Positions 35,633 to 48,452 of a stretch of DNA of 64,000 nt are shown piece by piece. Made by a program: the position numbers and the translations under genes. The stretch is from NCBI RefSeq assembly GCF_043641665.1, contig NC_092186.1, positions 23,442,001 to 23,506,000 of the forward strand, given 5' to 3'. Position 1 is the first letter of the stretch; the number at the start of each line of letters is the position of its first letter. This stretch comes from Enoplosus armatus (Eukaryota; Chordata; Actinopteri; Centrarchiformes; Enoplosidae). A model generated the notes under the pieces. The model had not been told where the DNA came from, did not search any database, and saw only the letters and a list, made by a program, of their open reading frames with translations.

Positions 35633-36050
35633 GTTAACCATACACCTGAGAGAATAGGAAAGTTTTGAGTTTGCTTTTGAATGCGGACACAGTTGTGACG
35701 GATCTCAAGTCAGCAGGCAGCTTGTTCCAGAGAACAGGACCACAGTAACAAAAGGCACCCTCACCGCACCTGGATCTAATTCTGGGTACAGCTAAAAGAC
35801 CCCCGAATGATGACCTAAGAGGCCTCATTTGGGTTATAATCAGTGAGCAAGTCAGAAATGTACTGAGGAGCTAAACCATTAAGTGCTTTATAGACTATTA
35901 GCAGGATTCTGAAGGTAATTCTGTCTTGCACCGGGAGCCAATGCAGTGCTTTCAGGACCGGAGTGATATGTTCAAATTTCTGTGTACGTGTAAGAACTCT
36001 TTCCTGCAAATAGAGCGTTACAGTAGCCTAACCCGCTTGAGATGAATGCG
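35632..36050 (-). mobile_element. 5'-truncated LINE (L2-like), C-terminal coding end
   Basis: On the minus strand one frame (36009-35815) reads HITPVLKALHWLPVQDRITF then VYKALNGLAPQYISDLL. The continuation RPLRSSFGGLLAVPR, then GPVLWNKLPADLRS and FKSKLKTFLFSQVYG, lies in another frame (35828-35634). This is the conserved tail downstream of the reverse transcriptase in L2/CR1-type fish LINEs, with a frameshift near 35820. The reverse transcriptase and endonuclease domains are absent, so the copy is dead. It ends in a GT/CA run. Confidence 0.8.
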
Positions 36051-36921
36051 CAAGCTACTTTTTGAGAGTCAGTTTGAGATATGCTGTATTATTTTTGCAA
36101 TTTAATATCATTTCTAATGAAATTTCATGGTAAATAGATTGGAAATGTGCTGCGTTGTATTTTGCGTCTGTATTTTTTAAACGGACATTTGACCTCTTCT
36201 TGGAGATGTTGAAAAGTTTCATGCTTTTCAGTTCTTGTAAAGTTTATTTTCTCTCTCTCATAAAGCAAAAAAGAAGGTGGGTGGCCAGCAAGGAACATAG
36301 ACGGCAGACTGTAATGGATATAATGGATATTAGGTCACTAAACCCAGAAGCATCATTAACTGCCTCCTGTTGAGAAGGTCCAGGGCGGAGGAAGTTATTA
36401 CATTTTTCAGTGGAAAGATTTTTAGACGGCGTCTAACTGTAGATTTCTCTCTGAGACGTTTTCTCTCTTCTGTTTTTTTGTTTTTTTTTCTGCTTCCACG
36501 CCAGCCCACTCGAGTACTCTTGTGTGAAAGATTTGTGGCGCAAAAAAAAAATCTATTCGATGTCTCATTTTTTCCAGCAGACACATTTCTGAGTCGTCTG
36601 AGAAAATGTCCAACTGGAGATCTGGAGCTTTGAGGTTTAAAAACTGCAGAGTGACAGCAGTTCTGAGGAGGTTATCTGCAGCGAGCCAAAGCGATTGATC
36701 CATTCAGGTGTAGGACAGGTGTGACACCTCCTATTAGAGCGCTCAGGCTGAGGGACATGAATGAAATGAAGACACTCCGATCAAATGAATCCATGCAGAA
36801 AAATAGTCGCTGGGTGCACTCAGCAGGAACCTGTGACGCTAGCGATATGGCATCCTGCTGAGCATTTGTAGACATCGGTGAGGGCTCTCTATTCTCAGAC
36901 ACAGATTAGCGGGACAGAGAG

Positions 36922-36986
36922 GACTCAAAATCGAGGACACAGGATGAAGTTGACCTTGGGCTGGCCTGTGTCCTCGATTTTGAGTC
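36922..36986. repeat. Perfect 21-bp inverted repeat (hairpin)
   Basis: The arms 36922-36942 and 36966-36986 are exact reverse complements, starting GACTCAAAATCGAGG and ending CCTCGATTTTGAGTC, around a 23-base loop. A discontinuous extension is possible, since GACAGAGAG lies just outside the left arm and CTCTCT a few bases outside the right. No transposase, tRNA-like or known non-coding RNA signature accompanies it. It could be a small RNA hairpin, a very short palindromic element or a replication-generated inversion. Confidence 0.9.
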
Positions 36987-39536
36987 TTATCTCTCTCTGG
37001 TTTGCGTCTCTTTAATCAGCCAACAGCAGCCACCAATACGGTTTTAGGGCCGAAGCGATGTCTGCGTAGCCTTTGTCTCTTTCCCTTCCTGACACAAAAC
37101 CAAACAGGATGCAGGGTAAAAAACGCTGTTCTGACAGAATAAGTGCTGATGCCGTAGATGTGAAAGGTCAGCAGTATGGAGGAGCAGGGGAGGGTCGTTA
37201 GGAGGATTTCCGAGCCGCCTGCCTGTCAGAGCCATTTCCTCTGACATGGGATCTCATTCCTTTGGGAAACCAAGACAGACTCATGGGCGGACGTGCACAC
37301 GGGCAGATCAACAGAGTGCACACAGGCAGGAATCCACGAAGACAGAGAGGCAGAATGACGGCAAGAAAAAAAAAAAAAAGAAAGAAAATACAGACATACA
37401 TGTAAAAACACAGTTAGACAGCAGCCAAAGAGAAACTGATAGGCAAGCAGACCATCAAATAGGCTCATTCATCAAAAAGACAGTGAAACTCAGGACAGTT
37501 TTTGGGATGATGTGGACAATATTTTCCTTCTATCCGTGCCTTTGTGCATAACGTAACATGTTACGATGAATGCAGCATCGGTTTGAGGAAAGAGAAGTCT
37601 CAGCACACATGAATATTATTTCCTCTGGGAAACGCAAACATAGACAGGTCACTTTTTACCGTTTTGATGTAGTGTCTAATCAGTTCTAACACACAGGAAA
37701 TTCTATACGTCTATACTGAGAAGAAATGACTGACAAACTGTCCTGTTTGTCTGTTCAGACGGCTTAAAATGACCTCCAGTAAGTTTAGTGATTGTCTTCT
37801 CCAAAAAAAAAACCCAGACAGCGCTGGATGTTTGCTCGCATGAGGCAGGGGTTGAAGTAGCATGATGTTGTTATGCTGCCAATCAAGTCTTACCTTGGGC
37901 GTCCACTGGATGCGGTTCGATCCAGCACGACGGCCTTCACTGTCCCACTGTCCACTGAAAGTGTTTTAGAAGTGGCATGTCTGTTTTTCAGCAGCCACAT
38001 TTCCAATATTGTATTTTTTTTTGTGTTTAACTAGCAAAACATTTTTTTAGTTTTTTTTTAAATGCACATCTGGCTTGTTTTAATTACTGTAAACACGTCG
38101 CTGATGCTATTAGCAGAAGGAAAAGCGTAGCATTCCCTTTCCTGGTTTTCACACACGTCAGATAAAACAAGAGTTTTTTTTTCATTATTTACAGTCAATA
38201 ACTACTCAATGCGTAATTAAATTGTCAGTAAACATAAGCATAAAAGTGAATTTCATGCATCACTGAAGCACGCAAGCTGTTCCGGCAAAAAATAGACCCA
38301 ATGTGTAAAGATGATGGAGCTGTGGAAAGAGCCACACGTTAGCCATGTTAGCCTGCGGTCAGGCGTGTGGTTGATACTGACACACCAGCTAGAATGGCAG
38401 CGGATCATCTCCAGCTGCTGCGCGGGAGCTGGAACATTGGACAACATGGACATTGGAGGCTAGGATTGTATGGACACACAAAGGCGGTGACGTTGGAGAC
38501 TATGGCTTACACTCTCACAAACATCCTACAAACAGCCAATTCTACTCTCTAACCTTGAAGTCGATCTTTCCCTGACCAAGACCACAATCTTTACCTTGAT
38601 GGAGTAGTTTACGTTGAATCACCTGGGGGTGGAAGATCAGAGAATGCTGGAATGAGTTGTCTTTGTAACTGTCATGTGGGTGAGTTTTGGAGGCAAGGCA
38701 CCGACAAATGACCTTTGACGAAGTTTCATTTAGCGCACAGTCATTGCAGAAGATCGCACTGTCTGCATGTCTTGTCATGTCCTTGCCACTGTCAGGATTT
38801 GAAGGCTCACATGTTGCTCCCCCAGGGTCTCCTCCCCTCCTCACCACAGAGCTCCAGCTCTTTGTGCCTCCCACTGATAAGAGTAGGCTAACTATCCACT
38901 AAAGCATGGCCGCATAACCACACTTTATTCTTACCTCTGCTCTGTCGGCTCATTGGAAGCTGGAATCTCGCCACGAGTCCATTGTTATTCTGAAAATGAA
39001 CAGAGTAATACTGTAGCTGCGTGATCTACGAGGTACCTGGTGTGGAGGGGGAGGCTGAAGAATGAAAGAGCAAAATAATACGCAGGACCTTGGGAGAAAA
39101 TCACTTCTGTCTGATGCATTGGTTGGCCATTTGTCATACTATAATTACGCTGATCTTTGGATTCCCAGCCTATCTGGAATCTGACCACAGCTCGCAGACA
39201 CATGAATAATGGAAGTCCTAAAGGAGTCTCAATTAGGTTTTTCTATTGGGAGAAAATAAATGATTCACGTCTTAATATCTTCGGTGCTAAAGAGGCTTTT
39301 GGAGATCTCTGACAGATATTGCGTTATATTAGTAATAAGTTATTACCGCCCATTCGGCTGCAGCAGCTTGGCCCTCAAACCATCAGGATTCACTGTCAGA
39401 GGCAAAGTCAGAGAGGCATGTTATTGTAATTCCACCACATCCATTTATGTTTCATTAAACAGCTTTATAATATACTGTGCAGGCCAACGAAGGATGGAGA
39501 GATATGGAGAGCATCAATAATGAAGGAGCAGACAAC

Positions 39537-39538
<2 letters not shown>

Positions 39539-39587
<49 letters not shown>
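39539..39587 (+). repeat. GT microsatellite
   Basis: About 24 uninterrupted GT units. Confidence 0.97.
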
Positions 39588-39588
<1 letters not shown>

Positions 39589-39962
39589 CGTTCACCAGCA
39601 CACCCCACTGCTTTTAACCCAGTGGGAATGGCAATAGCCCGACGGGTTGAATGTGTTGACACGCAGTCAAGTCCACCTCGTTACACTGAGGAGGCAAGCG
39701 CGGAGCAGACAGGCCTTTAGTTCAACTCAACCATGGGTTACCTTCATACATTACGCTGCCTTTGCCCAATGTCAGCAGCTTTAAGATGTACAACACAGCA
39801 GGGATACTCAACTTGCTTTGCCCAGGGGCCACTTTTGTAAAATGACAGGAAAACAGTGAAATGACCAATTAATAAACATTATCATATTATAAGTCTCAGG
39901 CCTTGCTGCCAGAAAGCCTTTCTAACCCTAAGCTTAAGGTTGTGAAACTGTTGCGGTTTGCT

Positions 39963-40090
39963 TAGGTTCAGGCACCAAAACTACTTGGTTAGGTTTAGGA
40001 CAAGATCATGGTTTGGGTTAAAATAAGTCAAAGTTGACCTTTGGTTTCACTTTGGGCATAAGCAGCAGTCTCCTGGGTGAAAGTCCTGTC
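39963..40090 (+). repeat. Fish interspersed repeat fragment
   Basis: Contains GGCACCAAAACTACTTGGTT, then AGATCATGGTTTGGGTTAAA and, after a short gap, CAGTCTCCTGGGTGAAAG. These phrases occur in this order in a common percomorph repeat, recognised from memory. Confidence 0.6.
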
Positions 40091-40323
40091 TTTCTGTCAG
40101 AAAAGGCAAACGTCTGCCACGCCGGTCAGGTGTACGTCAACGTTTTGCAGGATTCAAGTGTCACCGTTTCTGCGCACGGCACAGTCCGCTGGCTGACATG
40201 CAACTCATCAAGTAACAGCCGAGGGGCATTTTTGAACATTTACTAATTGGCATAAACAGTAAATCAATGTATTTTCATTGTGAATTAGAAAATGGTCTGC
40301 AGCGTCAATGTTAGACAGAGCTT

Positions 40324-40350
40324 TTGTTGTTGTTGTTGTTGTTGTTGTTG
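40324..40350 (+). repeat. TTG trinucleotide repeat
   Basis: About nine TTG/GTT units. Confidence 0.95.
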
Positions 40351-41644
40351 ACCTGGATCTGGCTCCTGACTTGCTTTACCCGTTTTTTTTTTTAAAGACA
40401 TCATTGTGTTCACTTCCTGCTGCAAAACACCAACTTCATAGGGCTAGCTAACAAGTGGGTAAGCCAGGTGATCAAGATGTGCACATTGAAGTGAAGCTAA
40501 TTAAAACAACGTTATTCCCAAGTATGCACAAAAAAATTGGACAGCACATTTACATTTAGACTTGACCTCATTTTGGATCTGATTTAGGCCGCAGCCTAAC
40601 ATGAGCGCACAGTTTTGTACTTACGGAGTGAGGAATTTTACAAATAGTCCAAATTAATTGGCAGACTTATTTAGACATCTAGAGCTCTCTTTGTCAGTTT
40701 CAGTCAGAGTTTGAATTAAAATACGTTAAACACAAGGACCGCTAGATGCAATCTTTTGTTTCATCTTGTCATACACGTGAGTACATGTAAAAAGCTGATT
40801 AGAAACCTGGTCATGCAGGTAAGTGCATATATGGGACAATCGTCTTCGTCAGGAGAAATCCAGCCGGAGGAATCGGGTTTGTCTAATCTCCAATGTTGAT
40901 TATGAGAACTCGGTTTCTTGCAGTGTTTACATGACATCAGGTCACTGGAGAAAGTTGACAGAAACCCCATTACCTTTAGTGAATGTAAGAAAACGACGAT
41001 GGATTCATAAACAAAAACTTATATATGTTGCTGTGCAAGATATTTAACTCTAGAAACACACTCCAAATACTTTAAAACCAGTTGTAACTTTGTGTAAAAA
41101 CTGCATTTCCCATCTTTTGTTCCCCTTGTTGATACACTCTGTAGACGCGAATCAAATAACCTGAGGGTGAATACACTATTAAAGGAGCAGACTCTGAGGT
41201 TTGTGCTTACAAAACGCCGGTCCGGGTTTTAAAACATTAACTCTGCTTTCTGTTTAAAGTTAGGATCTATAAGATTGTCACTGCCGAGTGGCTACAGAAA
41301 AATCTGTACGTTACACTCGCCGGCCTGCTGTTCTGTAAAAAACAAACAGTGCCCGAATGTAACCACTACTTCAGCAGACTGTCAGCTGAGTATAATCAAG
41401 ACGGATCGAGAGGAGAAACTTTAAACTTTCAAACTTTTCTCCTTAACAGAATAAATAATCTGCCTCTAGTCAAGTTCAAGCTGGCTGGAGGTGTGCTTGA
41501 ATTTATGTGATGTCATTGATTCTATCGACCAATAAAAGATAGATTACAGAGTAAGTTGTCCCACCCTAACAAGTGCAATACAATTGGGTAAAAAAAAAAA
41601 AAGAGGATGAGGTAGGTTTGTTGTCAATGTGTTTGAAAGTTTAA

Positions 41645-41690
41645 ATATATATGTATACATATATATATATATATATGTATATTTATGTAT
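41645..41690 (+). repeat. AT/GTAT-rich microsatellite
   Basis: Alternating AT with interspersed GTAT and CATA units. Confidence 0.85.
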
Positions 41691-44600
41691 ATTTATATGT
41701 AAAACGTTTGCCTTTTTTGCTTTATACATGCCACACTCCTGAGAAGAGGTCTAAATCAGGCAACGTGAGTGAAAACGTCTCCGTTGGTGGAGTATGTTTG
41801 CGTCGTGGCTGTGGTACTAGATGGGTGCATATCGTCATACAAGTGTGTCTCAGCACTAGTAAATAAAATTCATAGTTTGTATTTCTGTCAAAAAACTGAG
41901 GGCACGAAACTAAAAAAAAAAGACAGACAGAAAGAACAGTCCTTTTCGACATGTTCATTCTCTGGAGTGAAAGACAAAACAAGTTCTTAAGGAGGTGTCG
42001 CCAATGTTAAACTTTTTTTTTTAAGACACCATCACCACGGAGGTGAGACAGAGGCTACCATCTTGACAATGGTGTGATTTGTTTATGGTAATTAAACCAA
42101 GATATCGCTGTCAATTTGACAGGGATCTTTTGATGCTTAAAATGGTACACCTTGTGACTCTAATTAAAGAACGTGATCTGATTTAAAAAAAAGCCACTTC
42201 TCCTGTGTTTTCATGTCTTTAAACTGAGAAAGTGATTCTCCGCCTTAAGGGGATTGAGCCAGGTTGAGGTGAACACGGAGTGAATAGTAAACTCCGGCTC
42301 CACATTACAATGAACACATAGTGTCTGGTCTCTAAATGTTTGATCAACCTCATCTTTATTCTCTCTGCATCGGGGCGGGGGGGGTGCCAATTTTCTCAGA
42401 TATTCCTGCTCGGTGAGTGACAGCAGACGGTGGGTGTTACTGAGTTAATGAGAAAGATCCGGAAAGGCCACTCTGCTGATCGACAATGGCACCACTGACA
42501 TTTTTCCACATTTAGCTGGATCAATACACAGCCTTAGACATCAGAGACATTAGAACTACACAAGACCAAGATTTAATCACATCAGCTATACTTTGTGTGT
42601 TTATTTGTTCGTTTTTGCCACTTGGGGGCAGCAGCAACGAGCTGTAAACACAACACTGATATATTATCGCCATGTAAAGTTAATATGGCAAATGTGTCAG
42701 CGAACAGTTGCCTATTAACACATCCAAATGGCTTTGTTTTGGACTCCAGTGACTCCTGAAAAATAAAATACCCGGCTTTAGCTTCCAAATTCTCCGCTAT
42801 GAATTTAGCTGGTCGCTAACTTTGCCTGTTTGTTCCAGGAGATGTGGGTTCATCACCACAAGCAACCCCTTTCACATACAAGTAGTCCTGCGATCCATTG
42901 TTTATATAGCAATATTGATTATAGCTGCTTTGAGATGGACATCATTCAAACACTGGAATGTATGCAACCGCAGAAATGAAAACCAATTCAACCGGAATAT
43001 TTGTCTGCTGTAATCAACATGTAATATCTTAATATCTTAACACCATGGTCAACTCAAAACACATGTTCAGGTTCTGTAACGTACTTTCATTTTGCAAGAG
43101 GTGAAAAAAACTGTCTCTATGGTCTGTATGTGTTTTTTTTTTTGAGCAATTAACTTCTCTAAGGAACGTATAAATACCATGATAGTGTGTTTACACTGTG
43201 GAATTGTTCAACATACACTGGTATCCAGTGTACCCCTGACATATGTTGACACACCAACGCCAACCGATAAAACTGACTATTCAAAAAATACTGAAGAAAC
43301 CATCGGGAGCTGGTTTGTCATGAGCTCGGTTTTGCCAATGACCAGCTTGGTAAGATGTAATGGGGGACCGCTCAGCAATAAGTCAGCTTAAATCAGAGAA
43401 ACAAGAATTAAAACTAAATCAAAAGTCATTTTGTCTGGTAACATTTTTTGCTCTCCCAGGCAAAAAACAGAGGATAAGCAAATACAGAGATTTTTAGATC
43501 AAATTACCTTCTCTATTATTCCCTACAGTCCTTCAGTATAGATTTTCTTGAGTCAAGGGCAACTCTAGTAAAAAAGGATGAGAGCTTGTTAATGAAAAAA
43601 GAGCTTTCGGGGATGAACCAAGGACAATAGGAGAGGGCTGTGATTTCCAAAGTTCTCTGTCAGAACAGCTTCTCTGAACCACGAATCGTCCAGGAGAGTT
43701 ACGCAGTTTCAGGTAGTTTGAGGAAAGCAACTGTACAAACTGTCATCTGTAAAAGTGCAGTTTAAAGGGTTTAACTCTGAAATTATAGTTTCCGCATAAG
43801 GTAAAGTGGCGCATGCCTTCTTCTGAAGTTAAGGTTAAGGCTGGGTTAGGAAGGTTTAAACTTGAATGACATTTCTGTTGGACGCTTAAAATCTAGTTGG
43901 ATGACAACACGCCTGGTTCCTTTTTCGGAGGCAACGCTCTGGGTGTTGCCCTGTACTGTCTCACCTCCATCTTGGCTGCAAAATGATTTAAATATTCTGG
44001 GGTAGACAAGTTAGATAAAGATAACATAAGACAACCACTTGTTCTTAAAGGGCCATGCCGCTGTTTCTTCACGTTTTAGCCCCATGACTACAAATCACTC
44101 AACGCTACTACTGACTACTGATGTATTTCCCCCGTTACAGGAAGCCATTGACTTCGATTCACCCCTACACAGTTTCTAAGTTTATCTGCTGAGAATTTAA
44201 ATTGGTAATCCATCACAGTGAACTTCATGTCTGCATGTATTTTTTTCACATTCATCACTGTTGTGTAGTACTCCATTGCACTTGTCAAATCAATCAGCCC
44301 GTGTGCCTGCAATATAATGTAATGATAGCACAATGTAAGCCCATTTCAAGTCTCTGCGTGTTGGTTGCCATACCAAACAATGGCTGCCTGGAAGGAAAGG
44401 AAAGACATTCACAAAAGGAACGCACACCTTGGGAAATCATTAATGGCGGTGTAAATTATATGTGCTTTGAAGTAAACGGGCTGAAATATACTAAATCTCT
44501 GGTACTGTATGTAACAAGTCCTTTGAATAAGATTACAAAATATACTGTTTTGCAGTCCAGAACGAAACATGTAAGCATTTTCCGATCTGACGCCCCCATT

Positions 44601-47269
44601 AGCGGGACAACGTTGTTCGTCGGTGCCTTCTAAAACCATTACAAATCAGCGTTTAGGCTGTAGTAAATGAACAGTGGTCTCCTGTGACGACCCATCCAAC
44701 CGTCCTGACCGTCCTCCTTCTGTGGACTTTGTGGCTCTATAAAAACAGTTATATTATTGCCGCCTTTGCTCCTCGACAGGCAGGAGTCATAACTACTACC
44801 ACTGGGGGACGCTTGTCATGTGAAGATAAATAGATGTCGCTGCTGACGCTGTCGTTTTTTCCAGGGGAGGACGGTCTCTGCTTCTTCCTTGTAGATAGGA
44901 TTCAAACCCTTTTATGTCGATGTCAAAGGAGTAATTAATTTGAAGTGTATAACAATATTCATTGAGGTCAGGAGAAAGACATCAATGAAACATCCTCATT
45001 AGGAAAAGGCCCACAAGAAGACACGAGATAGGAGACAGGATCCTCCCACGATCTAGACGCTGCTGCTGGTGGTGGACTAAAGTCAACAGGCGGTGGACGG
45101 AAACTCTCAGTTGAATCTGCCTGAACATGATCACGGTGGTGATGGGGAGGCGGTGGGCTGTACAATAATATGTCTATAATATTTATTAATATTCCAACGA
45201 TGTTTAAAGAGCGGCATCCAGGGACAAGTGGAAGTGGCGGAGAAGATTAGCACGGGAAGAAATAGCAGAAATTCATGGATGGACGAATACAGGCAGAACT
45301 TTCTGTCCAGTTGAGGCTGATATGATGTCTTCGGCTATTTCAAATGAGGTGGATGAGGGTCAGCGTGTTGCTCAGAGACACGCAGATGTTGATGGACATG
45401 CAATCTATGGGTGAAATCAGTTATGAGACAGTCTCTCTGGCCAACAGGCCACTCTGCCACCCACACAGTCTGCCCTCCGGTCTGACTAAATCAGCTGTAT
45501 CGTCATTTCGTCAGCTCATCCTTCTTAATACTGCGGGCGTTAATCACTGGATTGAAAGAAGGGAAATCCTCTGCACTAAATAGTTCCCTTTCAGTTTGAT
45601 CAGGCTTAGTGCAGAGGACAGAAATGATTCATGACTTTGTGACTTTAAGCTGCTCTCAACAATGAATTCATAATTAGTTTTAAGGTGGGCTAAAAGGTTG
45701 TCAGTGACCCGAAACGGAGTGACCATTTCTTGAGAAACTGGCTGAAACTGATGGGGAGTCGAGTGGATATATACGCTGGTGCTCATGCCGAGCAGAGCCT
45801 GAAAAATAATGGCCTATTAAACAAGTAATTTGTGAAAACTGACAGCCGCTAATGAAGCCTGTGTGTTTCAAATTGCCTGAACAATATAAAGCATGTGTAG
45901 CCTTTTAGAGGAAAAAAAAAATGAAAGACAAACAGGACATTTGACAGCAGTGGACGTTCAAGTCTCCGGGGGGGGGGGTCTTAATCTGCTGGTGTTGAAT
46001 GTTGCTGAAAAACTTGAGTCTTAAGAATCAAAGTCCCCAGATTCACCAGCGCATTGTGTCAGAGTTTGACAGCAACAAACAAACCCAAGGTCATTCAATC
46101 ACAACAACACACAAGAGGTGTTTTTTTCAGGGTTTTTTTTTTTTTTTGTCACCAGGAGAGTCGACTACAGAGAACAAAAAAAAATGTCAGAGCGCGTAAA
46201 TGTCCTTGGCTAAACTCCATTCGAACTGTCTTATTTGAGACAAGATGACCAGCTGGCACTGAAGAAGAAGAAAAGAAAAGAAAAAAAAAAAACAAGCTTT
46301 GAAACTCCAGCTGGACTTCAAATTTCCCCAGACAGTCACTTTGCCTTTCCTTTTTTGTTCTGTGTTACTTCAGCTCCGGATAACAAGAATTAAATCCTAA
46401 CGGGAAGACCACTTTAATCAATATTTGTGCACTTTTAAGTTGAAGTCTCATGGTAATGATCTGGCACCAACTACCGTAAAAATAGAAAAATAAAAAATGA
46501 AAACCTATCTCTCCACTGTAACGTGCAAATGTTTGTTGCCACAAGTCCTGCGCTTGTCTGTATCTAAAATTAAATCTTTTAATTACAGCGCGTTGAGTAT
46601 GTCTGCACCAATCTGCTTAACGGCCACGTTGTATGGCTCACATTTCTTCTGGAGAGAGAAATTAGGAAAGGAACATCCTGCTCTCATATGATTTGTAATC
46701 ATCTTCCAATTATCAGAGCACTCCACGTGAACAAGGTGACACGCATACATACTCGTAGTATCTATAGTCTCATCTTGAGGCTTTTCTTCGGGTTCAGTGT
46801 CTCACTCGATGACTGGTGGACAATCGCTGCTCCACCATGCCCCTCCCCACCTTTATGTACTGTTACCATCTACCTCGACGACCTGCCTACAGCAACTGTG
46901 CAGAACACAATGTAACAGGACTGGAAAGCTGCTGCCCGTGAGAACAATCTTGGCAGCAGCTACGTTTCTTCCCAAAAACTATCCGGCACAACCATTTAGC
47001 AATTTTTTTGGGGAGACAGCGTCGACTCCCCACGGAAGACTTTCCATAAACATGTTAGAACCAGGCTGCAGGGATTTGCTTTCCTCCATCCGTAAGAGCA
47101 CTGATGGGGTCGTCCACAGAGGTTGGGTTGGTTGGAATTCCACTCCAACCAATATATGTCACAAAATACATGCGGGGTGCTGTGAGATGATTAGCGGGAG
47201 AGGACAAAATAAAAAAGTTCTGCTCCACAAATCTGTTTTCATTCTCTCAATGAATCAATTCAATCTTTG

Positions 47270-47545
47270 CTTCTTTTTTTTAATAATGGATCATTTTGAC
47301 TCTTTGGGCCTCAAACAGTCATTTAAATGAAACCATCTGAGAAGTTTCGAATGGGGCATCCAATAACAACTTACAGACATCTGAAATATCACAAAAGGCT
47401 CAACTTTCTTTATGTAAAATCCTAATCTGTAAAGTAAGCAGTTACTATATATGTCATATATAAGTAGTAAAATAGAGTTAAAGTGCAATATTTCCCTCTG
47501 AAATGTGGTGGAGTAGAAGTAAGAAAGTAAGTACAGCACTTAATT
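47270..47545 (-). repeat. Degraded DNA-transposon composite
   Basis: The left part (TTTAAATGAAACCATCTGAG and CAGACATCTGAAATATCAC) matches the interior of the element at 57903-58232. The right part (AATATTTCCCTCTGAAATGT, GTAGAAGTAAGAAAG) matches the 3' portion of the surrounding element at 57660-58350. The same juxtaposition at two loci suggests these sequences travel together or were inserted at a preferred site. Confidence 0.6.
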
Positions 47546-48290
47546 ACTTAGTTACGTCCCTGTCTCCACATACTTTTGGTCAAGTAGTGTGCTTTATATA
47601 AGAGTGTGTTGAATTGAGGGAAAGATGGTGCTAGTGGCTGCTGGTGATGGTACACAAACCGCAGCAGAGAAGCTCAGAGGTGGAGGAAAGGCGAAGTGCA
47701 AGAACAGACTCAGGCCAAAGTCTCCAGCTTCCAGACAGATACTTGTGGGATTAGGATGATTCTGATGGATTTTATTGGAAACTGGCGCTTGTGTGTGGTT
47801 TTACTCACGGCCTGAGGGGATTTTTTTGTTTTGCTGACAGGTGGCTGCTGTTTTTCTTCTCCTGGGAGAGCAAAGAATTAATGTGGTGTGTTTCATAGGG
47901 TTGATATATTCAGCGACAGAGCCACAGAGATCACACATGCTGTCCCCCTGACATCGGACCTGCTCTGTTTCCATAGAAACCACACAAGTGCACAAGCATG
48001 TTCCCTTCCAGGCTGGCTGGGGGAAATGGGACGTTTTCTGCATCTGTGGTGCAAAATGGCATGAAGGTTTTTGTTTTTGTTTTTGTTTTGTAGCAGGAAG
48101 GCTGTTCGGAAGTGAATCATCAATATTACGTATGCAGTAAGTGCAGCACTACGATGCAGCACAAAGCACCTTCAGAATAAAAGTTGGCAGTTTTGGGGTC
48201 AGAGACCAAGGCTGTATTGAAAACCAGCTACTATACCAGCAGTACATACTGATTTGGCCAAAGTCTAGCACGCAGTATGCAGTATACTTT

Positions 48291-48452
48291 TTTGCATGTC
48301 TGTGGTCAGTTTTTGTCTTTTTTGTGTGGTCGATTTAAGTCTCTTTGTGGTCATTTTGCGTCTCTTAGTTGTTTTGAGTCTCTTTGCGGTTGTTCTTGCA
48401 TCTTTTTGTGGCTGTGATTGTGCCTGTTTGTGGTCGTTTGGAGTCTCAAAAC
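48291..48452 (+). repeat. Degenerate minisatellite
   Basis: Units of roughly 20-24 bases resembling GTCTCTTTGTGGTCATTTT recur about six or seven times with substitutions. This is a tandem array type familiar in fish intergenic DNA. The Val/Leu/Cys-rich open frame across it is a consequence of the repeat. Confidence 0.75.

Larger units (their letters stand above)
36051..48290. other. Gene-poor stretch
   Basis: No gene is recognised in about 12 kb. It contains the inverted repeat at 36922-36986, a GT run (39539-39587), a fish repeat (39963-40090), a TTG run (40324-40350), an AT-rich run (41645-41690), a degraded transposon (47270-47545) and assorted homopolymers. Open frames up to 177 codons (46797-47330) have no recognisable domain. 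Confidence 0.5.

Noticed and set aside
46797..47330. 177-codon plus-strand open frame
   Set aside because: Its 3' part overlaps the degraded transposon at 47270-47545, composition is not coding-like and no domain is visible.
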